Shown here piece by piece: positions 48,101 to 60,500 of a DNA stretch of 64,000 nt. Position numbers and translations under genes: made by a program. Numbering within the stretch: position 1 is the stretch's first letter; each line of letters starts with the position of its first letter. The notes below the pieces were generated by a model. That model did not search any database and was not told where the DNA came from. It saw only the letters and a program-made list of their open reading frames with translations. This stretch comes from Diabrotica undecimpunctata (taxonomy: Eukaryota > Arthropoda > Insecta > Coleoptera > Chrysomelidae): contig NC_092808.1 of assembly GCF_040954645.1 (NCBI RefSeq), positions 117,778,049 to 117,842,048 of the forward strand, in the 5' to 3' direction.

Positions 48101-51100
48101 CGAAAAGTCATATCATGTACATTGAATAAGCAATAATGTGTGGGCGGTCATTCTATCTCATCGATAATCGAACGATTCTCTGGCACTCAAATGACGAATT
48201 GTCAAAATTTTCAAATCGCGTAACTCTGAATTCACGGGTCAGGTTGTTAATCGAGGTATTACTGTATTCAGAATTGTTGATTTTTTTAAAGAGCAATTTA
48301 AAAAGGCTTTCGTATAATTCTACACTTACCCCTACAATAAATGAGTTTGAATCATTTCAACTCTTGACTTCCTGCTTATAGGGTTGATTGGTTTTAAATT
48401 ATTTTTTTTTAGGATTATTTGATTGATATTTAATTTTGTTTTGGGGGTGGTCATGACCCCCGTGACCCCCCCCTTGGATCCGCCACTGGAATTAAGTCAC
48501 AATTCATTGTCAGTAGTAATATCCCTAGGACATTGATAACAGACGAGATAATTTCATGACAATCGAAAGCTCGTACCTTGGTAACAGCACGAAGCCGAAG
48601 GCTGAGTGCTGTTACCAAGCAACGAGCTTAAGAAATTTGTCATGAAATTATGAGGCATTCATCAATGTCCGAAGGATATTCGGCGGATAATTTTTCGAAA
48701 AAAAAAAATCATAACTCAACATAACGAAACATTTATTTATTAAAAGTACAGTTAGTGAAAGTCCAATTATTAAAATTTAAGTTAACCTTAGATTCGTTGC
48801 TGTTCTCTACTATAGAAGATCTATTACCAAATATATTTGTGACTGTAGGTTGTATTTCTGGGAATTTTTTCTTTGATTAGCGCATTTATACTTTGAACAT
48901 TCTCATTGCCGAAACGTGACATTTTGAAATTTATTTGGATGAAGTTGTCAAACTCGATCGTGTTGTCATAGGGATTGAAAATTGCACTGAATGCAATTAT
49001 CAGTCTAATGTTGACATGATTGGGTGAAATTGTTCCACATGACACAAAATGACGAAATTTGAATGGTTGTTAGAACAGTCGAAAAATTATCAGTAGTAAT
49101 ATCCCTAGGACATTGATAACAGACGAGATAATTTCATGACAATCGAAAGCTCGTTCCTTGGTAACAGCACGAAGCCGAAGGCTGAGTGCTGTTACCAAGC
49201 AACCAGCTTGAGAAATTTGTCATGAAATTATGAGGCATTCATCAATGTCCGAGGGATATTCGGCGGATAATTTTTCGAAAAAAAAAATCATAACTCAACA
49301 TAACGAAACATTTATTTATTAAAAGTACAGTTAGTGAAAGTACAATTATTAAAATTTAAGTTAACATTAGAAACGTGACATTTTGAAATTTATTTGGATG
49401 AAGTTGTCAAACTCGATCGTGTTGTCATAGGGATTGAAAATTGCACTGATTGGGTGAAATTGTTCCACATGACACAAAATGACGAAATTCGAATGGTTGT
49501 TAGAACAGTCGAAAAATTATCATTGTAATGAAATTACAATGCATGGCTATTGCCTACAAGATCAAGGCCAAATTGTTGGTTATACTTTTCGCATAATTTT
49601 TTAAAATAATAATTTTTATTAAAAACGATTTCCGGGGTGGAAATCGAAATGTTAAACAGTAGTTAAAAATATTATTTTTGAAATAAATTGCCTTGCTCGA
49701 GTGTTACTTATAATTTATCAGTACACCCTGCTGCAAAGTAAGAAAGCTCTGGCGATCGACTGTGGACGGTATAATCATAATACTAGAAGTATGAAAGAAT
49801 TGCCTTTATACCAACATTAAGTCGAAAGAAGTCACGTTAATGTAGGTAAACGATACGGACATTAAAACTTTTACCGAATAAAAGAGGCAAAAAAACATGC
49901 AAGATTAATAGAATGTAATTCAAATACCAATTACAAATGCACCATAATAAACACTAGAAAAAATACAAGAAAATAATAACGAAGCTCCTGGAAAGTTCAA
50001 ACAGCTGAATTACCAAAAAAAATGATGGATATGTATTATGGAAGCGTATTCATACATTAACCACTTATGACTTAAAGCCGTCCCGAAGGAATGGAAACTA
50101 GAACATTTTCTATATATAAAAAGAACTAGGGAGCCTAACAGTCTTAAGTGGTATCCAAATTAAATACCGTAGACTTGAATTGTCATTATCACTGACTATT
50201 ATTGTCGTTTCTATCCATCGTCTTCCTTCGTATTCCCATATTGCTCATGTCTTCATCGATGTTATCAAGGAACCTTTTCTGGGTCTTCCTCTTTTTATTT
50301 GACCAATAGGTCTATCAAGGAGCGTTTTTTTAGCTGGGTCATTTTATTCCATCCGCATTACATGCCGCATTCATCTCAGACGTCCTATCTTGATATGTTT
50401 TACGATATCTGGTTCCTGGTATATTCTATAAAGTTCGAAGTTGCATCGTCTTCTCCACACTTCATTGTCATTCACTGCTCGATAGATTTGCCTTAATACT
50501 ATTCTTTCTAAACATCTAACATGTTTTCATTACTTTTTGTTAAAGTCCAAGTCTCGAAACCATATGTTAGGAGTGGGCGTATTATTGTTTTGTAGAGTTT
50601 TATTTTTGTATTTCTCGATATAATTGTGGATTTAAGGAGGAGATTGAGCTCAAAATAACATCTGTTGGCCGTACAAATTCCTCGGTTTATCTCTGCGGTA
50701 GTATTATTTTCAGTGTTAACGAGCGCTCCCAGGTATACAAATTCGTTTAATGCTTGGATGACGTCGTTCTCTATATCAAGTGGCCGTTATATCAGGATTT
50801 GTGGTTGCATGCTTATTTTCATATAGGTACTTCGTTTTGTTGGTGTTTATTATTAAACCCATTTTTGTAAGTGTGACAAGTGGCTGCAGGCATTGTGGTT
50901 GCGTGCTTGATTATACTTCGTTTTATTGGTGTTTATTATTTAACCAATTTTGTAGCCGATTCCTTTAGTGCCACATAAGCCTCTCATACAGCGTTTTCCG
51001 TTCTTCCAACAATATTTATATCATTAGCATAGGCAAGGATTTGTACTGATTTATTATATATTGAATCGGTGGTTGTGATTTGTGACATACGTCTTACTTT

Positions 51101-52542
51101 TTCCAGAGCCAGTTTGAACAGTATACAGGATAGAGTGTCTCCCTGTCGCAGCCCCGTATTTGTTTTAAAAGGTTCAGAGAGTATCCCCTTGATTCGCACT
51201 CTTCATTAAACTTTTTTTTTAAGAGTTAGTTTTGTTAAATTTACCAACTGATTTGGTACTCCTGGCTCTTTTATTGCACTGAACCTTTCTCTACTTTTTG
51301 CAGAGTCGTAGGCTGCTTTGTAGTCTATAAATATGTGATGACTACCTATGCCATATTCCAGTGTTTTTTATAGAATTTGTCTCAGGGTTGCAATCCGATT
51401 AATTGTCGATTTACTACCTCTGACACCAACCTGTTGTTTTACTACTACTCGTTCTACATATGGTGCCATACAGCGGCATAGTATTGTGGAGAATATTTTA
51501 TACGCTGAATTTAGAAGCGTAATTCCTCTGTGGTTAGAGCATTCAAAGATATCTTCTTTTTTGTGTATGGTGCAAAGTATTCCAATCACTGGGAAGGGAT
51601 TTCTGTGTCCATATTTCTTTTATGAGCAGCTGTAGTGTCATTATGGAATCGTAACTACCTTCTTCATATAGTTCAGCTGGGAGATTATCTATTCCGGGAG
51701 ATTTGTTTGTGACTATTTTTTAACTGTCTTTACCTTCACGAATCGTTGATGGTTCCTATTCCCTCTCCTCTGTTCCGCTTATCTCATCTCTTTCGTCTTC
51801 CATGTTTTTTTCTTCCTCTGTATTAACTACTTTCTTAAAGTATTATGTCTATTCAATACATCTTTCCTTGTTGTTTATAGGTCATCATTCTGACTTCTAC
51901 ATTGGCTTGTGGTCGCCTTGAATTCTTTTCTGTTGATATTAACTTTTTTAACGATGTGCATCGCCAGCTATCGCCGCCGATTTATACGCAAGCACTTTCA
52001 CCGTTAGATTCCACTTCTATCGATGACCACCGAAGGTGGAAGACAGGCAACGGTATAAAACAGCATACGCCGCTAGAAAGAATCGAGTTCCGCTAGAGTG
52101 CTGATCCAGTGGAAACTCCACCGGGCCTTTGGATGTTGACTAAAGGCCAACCGACTTAGGAATTTTATCAGAGTGTTGATCAAGTGGCAGCTCCTTACCA
52201 GTCTTAGTGTTAATATGAGAGACCTGTTTCGTGGCTGTGTTGATTAGTTACTTCCCGCTTCTTGCCGGATCGAGTGTTGATCGATTGGCATTCGTAATGA
52301 AAAAAAAAATTGTAATAGAACTTAAAAAGAAAATTTTCTATATTTTTTTACCCAATGAGATCTCTACTTGTAGTGATACTTTAAATATTTGACGTAAATG
52401 AAGCATTGTAAACTTTAAATTATTTATTCTGTTGTAGTATAGCTCTTGTAAAGATTGCTTTGCAAGCCGAAAGTGCTCGCTTGGAAATAAATGCTTACAA
52501 ACTTCAAAAATACTTCCAATAATTCTTTTTCCATTCTTTGAT

Positions 52543-52603
<61 letters not shown>

Positions 52604-53054
52604 TCTTCTTAAAGTGCCCTCTCCTCAATGGAGGTTGGCTACTACAATTTTAAAATCTTCTCTATCTTCAGCTGTTCTTATTAGCTGTTCAAAATTTAGC
52701 CCTGTCCATTGTCGGATGTTTCTGAGCCACGATAGTCTTTTCCTTCCTAGGCCTCTCTTTCCCTCGATTTTTCCTTTCACTATAAGTTGGGCATATTGGT
52801 ACTTATTATTTCTCAGTATGTGGCCTAGGTATGATGTTTTTCTAACTTTTACTGTGTTAAAAAGTTCTCTTTCCTTGCCTATTCTATGCAGCACTTCTTC
52901 GTTTGAGGTATGCAATGTCCATGAAATTTTGAGCATTCTCCGGTAGATCCACATTTCAAAGGCCTCCAATTTATTTACGGTTGATGTTTTTAGAGTCCAC
53001 GTTTCAACTGCATATAGAAGAGTCGACCAGACGTAGCATTTTGTTATATGTATG

Positions 53055-53136
<82 letters not shown>

Positions 53137-54457
53137 ATGATGTCTTGTTTGTTTGAATGATGAGCAATGAGTATTTTTAATAATATAATATATAGGGTTT
53201 TTATCGCGGTTCTCAAAGAATTAGTTTGTAAGTACTTTTTTAAATTATCTTTATTATATCTATTATGAAACACGCATATATGTCTAACCTAGCCAATGTA
53301 AATTTAAAATAAACTATCTTTAAATTGAAATTCTTATGAAACTAATTAAATTCCATAGACAATGTAAAATTTAAACAAACTATCTACAAAATTGAAATTG
53401 TTATGACACTAACTAAATTATATTAACAAAATTTTGTACCTTTCTGTCACTGAATGCCTAAATGAACTGTTTTCCACTATATAGATTATAATCACCACTC
53501 AAATGTCTTCTTCTCAGCTTCGGTTATCCTTGTTTTTGTGAAATTACTTTTTCCAATTATTAGCTTCCACCAATTTAAGATATTTTTCTTCACCAGCATT
53601 TATAAACCACCAAGCAAACCAGCAAACAGCATTTATTTTTATTCTTCTTTTCAATATATCAATATCCAATCACCAAAATATCATTTAATTTTAATATTCA
53701 ATTAATACTTCTTCCATTATCATCATTTATACATAACATAATTTTTAATCTTCAATATTATTTTCTTTATACTGTTTCTTAATATTGATTTAACTCACTA
53801 TATTGAACAATTGTAACTGATTGACTGCCTCTAACTAATTTTCATACTAAAAAACTCATAACTGATTGACTAACTGAATGGACTTTCTTACTAAACTTTC
53901 TGACTGACTGACTCCCTCCCTGAATCCAAATCACCGGGTATTTATATCTTTTTGGATGTTCCAGAACCATCTGGTAAGAAATCATGTTCCATTTGTTCTA
54001 TTAAATACATGTCTGAATTTTCTGGAACAAACCATTTCGCAAACAAGGCCATCTCCGGTGATCTAGAGAATTCCATACTTTTCTATTAATAATTTTGTTG
54101 ACATTTAGGCTTTTCAGATCAAAATAAACACTTAAATCAGTAAATATATATAAATTAAACATTTTAAACTAACATTATTATTATAACCCCACTTTATATT
54201 CCTAATTATTTAAAATGTCACTTGGAGAGTATGTATATCTGGTTGCCTAGTCACATGGCTCACTTAAATACATTTTACAACATTATAATTATATAAAAAA
54301 ATACTTTTTATATGCTAATTTCTTAAAAATGCCCTCACATAAATAATTTTTATTAAATTCTCTAGTATATAACTTCTTAAAATAAACAAATACTTGTTAT
54401 ATCTAATATTATCTAGTATATAACTTATAAATTAATTTCTATAAACACCAATCATAT

Positions 54458-54536
<79 letters not shown>

Positions 54537-57500
54537 AAAAAATCTCGAAGCGTTCGATGTGTAGTAAAACAGGCGCATCCAAAGAATTTCATGTGTGGAC
54601 TGGGTGAATGTTGAGATTATATGGAGCATAGGGAAAGAAGGTGAGATCCTTCATACAATCAACGAACGCAAATTAGAACATCTGGGTCAAATTATGAGAA
54701 ATGAGCAGATATATGGCTTGTTACATTTTGTTCTTCAGAGCGAGGTATATGGAAAAAGAGTCCACGGAGAAGAAGCATTTCTTGGCTCCAAAACCCGAGA
54801 AAGTGGTTCGATACGTCTACAACCGGATTATTCCCAATAGCTGCTACAAAAAGGATAGCCATGACAATCGCCAAGATCCGGAACGGATAGCTGAAAAGTG
54901 TTTCCTATGAAAGGGAAAAAAGAAAAACCAACAACATCTTATCTAAAAATTCGCGAAAATAGTTTATGAAACGATAAAAAAGTATTTAAGTTTTAATTTA
55001 AGAATTATCATTAAAAAGCATAAACACATTATATACATTATTGTTTTTATCTATTAGAATATATTTTTTAATACTTTATCTTGTTTTAAATAAACATAAA
55101 ACGTTAATATAAATATTATGGTGTGACAATTTATTATTAACATTAATGTTAAAATATAATAAACAATATAAACAGATATATAAATTAAAGCGAATGGTCT
55201 TCATTTAATGACGTCATTTGTAAAAGATGGTTTTTACATCCAAGTTAAAAACCTGTTGTCTCTACATCATAAATTAAATGAAATTGGTAGCTATTTTAAA
55301 TTTTTTTCCACTTTGTACTTGTTTAAAATTACCACAGAAGATTTTTATTTTGTTTTATTTACTTTATTGCTTTTAATAACATAGTGACATGGCAAGCCTA
55401 GTACAATTAAACACCAAACGTACAAATATCGTCAAACCAAAAAATAAAGAACAACACTATACAATTACTCCAGTCGTCAGAGACGAAAACCTCACTGAAC
55501 CTCTAAAAATCATACGAACAAGCTGAATTTTCCCAAGCATATTAATTTTGAGACCCCAAAAAAGATGAAAAATAGTTTACCACTTTTACCCCTGGGCTTC
55601 CACCTAAAACCCCCCTCTCAGGAGGGTAAAAACACAAAAAAATCGATTTACCAAGAAGCTGTACACCGTAGAAAAAAATATTTCAAATAAAAAATGTAGC
55701 TGAGACAATATTTATGAGCATTTCTGTGTAGAATAAACCGTTCTCTCAGAAACAAGGCTTGAAGGGAGCGTCGATTTTGCATGTCAGTTACGCGCGCGAA
55801 ATCAATGCTCAATAAAATTTGTATCAGCTCGATGGTAAAAATTCTGGCAGGAACACTGGAAGAACTGCAACACCTTGCGGAACAACTAAATATATATTGC
55901 AACGATTATGGACTAAAAATAAATTTGAAGAAAACCAAGTTCATGGTATTTACCAAAGCACAAAACATCAGGGTTAAGCTAATACTAGATAATACAGAAA
56001 TTGAACAAATATCTTCGTACAAATACCTTGGAGCATGGATCACGGAAGATACTGATCAGATAAAAGAAATAAGATGCCGCATTGAAATTACACGGTCAAC
56101 TTTAAATAGAATGAGAAAACTTTTTTGTAATCTCGATATCAATATATCGCTCCGAATAAGAATGCTTCGATGTTATATTTTCTCTACCCTTTTGTATGGG
56201 GTTGAAGCTTGAACACTTAAAAAATCCAACATTAAAAACCTAGAAGCATTCGAAATGTGGTGTTACCGACGTATTTTGAAAATATCATGGATGGATCGCA
56301 GAACAAACGAACAAGTTCTCGAACAACTAGGAAAACAATGCGAAGTTTTAAATTCCATAAAAATCAGGAAATTGGAATACTTGGGGCACATCATGAGAGG
56401 TGAAAATACGAACTGCTAAGGAATATAATGCAGGGTAAAATTAAAGACAGAAGAAGCGTAGGAAGACGTAAATTCTCGTGGCTACGCAATCTCCGTGAAT
56501 GGTTTGGATGCCATGATACTATAACTAACAAGATAAGTCAACGCGCATGTTCTTGCATCTCTCTCGCACACCTGTGACGTAAACCCGAGACAATTTAATG
56601 ATGCCAAGTTAAATGCTCTATCTGTTGCTATCCTGTGTGCTTCAAAACGTAGTGAATGAGATTTTTATTTATTCATTGATGTAGTAAAGACTATGTATAT
56701 TATATTGTTATATAAATTTTGTGGTGAAAATTATTTGGTTGCCATAATGTATTGCGCAGTGGTGGGTTGTTTAAACAATTATAATAAAAAACGTAAATCT
56801 TTTTCGAAGTGTCGTTTTTTTGTGCTTCCTAGAGACAAACAAATGCGTAAATTATAAGTCTTCAAGTGTTTTCAGCGAGACAAATTTAATGTAGAAACCG
56901 CGAGAATATGATCAAAACATTTTACAGAAGCTGACTATTGTTTAAAAAAAAACTATAGTGGAATATTACGACTAATAATAAGATTAATTATGAAATTGTC
57001 ACTGAAGAGATCTTTTTCTCGCTAAACATTCCTAATGGTGATACAGAAATTAACCCTGAAGATTTAATTGACAGTCATCAAGATTTTACTAATTCGAATA
57101 TAAAAGACCTGGAATGGGATGGATTGGAAAATTTAGCCGGTTTCATTGCATTTAAGTTACAAAAAAAAAACAAATACTTGGATATATTCCGGACGCTAAC
57201 GATAAATCACTTACTTGGGTAAACCACGTTTCTGAGGGTGGTTTACTCAAACCAACACTGGAGTTTGTAACTAAATGTAGTGAACTGGAACATATTTTTA
57301 GTAGTTATAATGGCAACAAATTAAAAATCACTAAAAATTATTTAAAAAACCTAATAAAATCTGCAAAATATGTAAATGTTGCTAAGATGTAAAATTACTT
57401 TTTTTTATATGTAGAATTTATTTTAAAATACTAATTCTAAATAAAAATATTAAAGATAATTATAATATCCACAAGAGAAAAATCACGAAGATTGTAAAAT

Positions 57501-60500
57501 AAATGTCTAAATGATATTCATAAAGTCTGAAGTATGACCTGCTAATATTTCAAATTATTTACATTTTACCAGTCTTTTATATTTAATTTATGTTTTGTAG
57601 CAATATCTATTTTGTTTGTAATACACACAATCAAATCGAAAATTCATATATTTCTTTAATTAATTTTACAAATTACTAATTAATTTTCAAACCACGTTTT
57701 CACAGAAAGTAACTAGTTATGACTTCTTAGTGCAAGATATGGCATCGAGGTATACTTACCGTTAATTGTTTAAGTTTCGAAGTTGTTCATTACAGTAATG
57801 GAACAACGTTGCCGTATGATGGATCGTTAAAATAAGATCCACACAAGTCCCCTATCTTTGTCTCGCTATTACGTCATGCGCAAAGTCGATTAAAATTAGA
57901 ACGGCAAGTGAGCATACCTTGTTTGTTATAGTATCATGTTTGGATGCAGTTCAATTGAACTATTCAGGCGCATCACAAAATTATAATTGCCAGAATGATT
58001 TCCAATCTCCGATAAGAGCGGAACTTGAAGAAGAAGAAGAATTTATTTTTGAGTCTTATAATCGCCTTCTTAGCAACAAATGCTTTAATATTAGCAAAAA
58101 CACCAAGGTCCCCTAACCCAAATGAAAGTAACAGAAGCATATTTTTTTCTTTATAAAAACAACTTTAGTTGTTTTTGTAGGAATTATTTTTGTATAAATG
58201 ATTACGCGAATTTTTATACCGAATAACGCAGACTTTGAATTGGACATAATCACAACTTTGTGGATAAACACATAAATACCTGTTTTTAAATTTATCAATG
58301 TTTGAAAACAATAATTTGCTTTAAAAGTTCTTATTATGCTTGTGGTGATACATTAAAGACACTTTTTAATATATGACGTTTGAAACTGATAAATACATTT
58401 TAACAACATTTTTTTGACTTTGGTATAAAAATAGACTTCAATCAGTCTTGCGGTTTTTTATCTTATTTATAATATGTTGTATTTATAATAATATATTGTA
58501 TTATCTTTATTTAACGTTTTAGATGCTGTAAAGTTTTATTTTGTTTTCATATATCTGAAGTGTAGCTGAAATAAATTAGAGTGTAGTGCAAAATGTCTCG
58601 ATCCATTATTGTCTACATATTACGCATTATTTGCAATAATTTTTTTTTCGTCATAACAACTTTACATACAGTAAAAAATTATCATAAAAGTGCAGCTGTT
58701 TCAACAGATCAGAGAGTGTGATATGATAATTTAATGAAAATATAAACTCTTTATAAACAAATACAGATAACATTATTTTCATTGTTTTGTGATTAAAGGT
58801 AACACTAAAAAACTGCGCAGCGCAATTGTCAACTTTAGTTACAGTTTAGCTAGATATTTAAAAAAATCAGTTTCTATAAATTATAAAAACAAAAAAAAAT
58901 CCAAACTATTTAAATCAAATAAATTAGATAGTGGTTATATGTATACATATTACGTTCTTAAAGGTCTGTATTGTGACCAAAGTTCAAAGTGGAAATGGAA
59001 ACAAAATCAAATATGATTACGTTAATCGGTTCTCCCAGAGCCAGCTAATGATAAATAAGTCTTGCAAAAAGTAAAAAAATTTGTCAAAACTAAAAATATA
59101 GAAAGTATTTGTTGGTACAAACGAAAACAGTAAACTACATAAAGCTATAGCTAGTGTCGTGTTTGCTACTTAGTAACAAACAGACTTCGGTCTAATAGTA
59201 GCCATCGTTTCTCCACGGATGATAACAACTAAAAACAGAATGATTTTTCTATCTTAGTATGTTCGTTGTTTCCTCCCCTTTCATTTGCAATGTAACATGT
59301 TAGTATTCAATCAGTTGTTTATTATGTTCTCAGCTAGAGGCCTTCTTTAAGTCAATAAATCAAAATTTGTCTTATAGTAAATCTATTTTTATCCATAGTG
59401 CCCTATGAATCTCATATTATATCGCTATACATTTATTAATAATGAATATACTGTCTAATGCCATTTTGGTAGACACCGTGTTTCTATTTTCTATCTTAAT
59501 TAATTCGTTATATCGTCCTCTTTTATTTGTTATGTCGCATGTTATGATTCGATTAGTTGTTCATTTTGTACTCAGCCAGAGGCCTTCTCTAAGTGAATAA
59601 ATCAAAATTTGTGTTAAAGTAAATCTATTTTTATCCGTAGTGTCATATGATATCTCGTATGTCACTATACGGTTATTATTAACCTAGATGCTGTGTAGGG
59701 CCCTTTTTGTTTGTGTTTTCTATCTGAATATATTCGTTATATCCTCCCCTTTCATTTGCTATGTCGCATGTTATGATTCGATTAGTTGTTTATTTTGCAC
59801 TCGGCCTGAGGCCTTCTTAAAGGCAATAAATCAAATTTGTTTTATAGTAAATCTATGTTTATCTATAGTCTTACAACTGACAATACAGCAATCAAGCCAG
59901 CTAAATAAATGTTTTGAGCATCTATTGATCCTAGTTGATTGAATGCGTTAAGTATGTTTTGCCTCTCTTGAGCAGTAGTGTTTTCAAAACACAGTTTTAA
60001 CAGATCGGCACACAAATACTCTTCACTCGAACTCATCTCGACATAAACTGCCGCGAAAAGAACCAAACATGGAAGATTGTCACGCCCGGTTAACCGTCGT
60101 TGCTAGGCAACTAGTTGAACTATGTCGGTTGTTTACCAGTACCGCGTGGACAATGTTTGTTTTTAACCAGTATGAGTATTTCCTAATGCTTTGTTATTTG
60201 GACACCATTGGTGTTATTCCCGTACAATTTAGCACGTGTTTGGGACCGGATATTATCAACATAATAAGTGGATTACCTGAAATTCTTATAAAATGGACAT
60301 CGCTTATTTTTTCCTCTTACCCTTCATTTGATTTAGTTTTTAATTGTTATTTAATTTTACTTAATACTCTTTAACTTTATTTAATTTTATTTAATTTTAT
60401 TTAATTTTATTTAATTTTATTTAATTTTATTTAATTTTATTTAATTTTATTTAATTTTATTTAATTTTATTTAGTTTTATTTAATTTTATTTAATTTTAT

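Noticed and set aside
60069..60374. 101-codon + strand ORF with hydrophobic segments
   Set aside because: Overlaps the CpG-rich region upstream of the minus-strand small ORF, runs into the minisatellite and resembles no protein.
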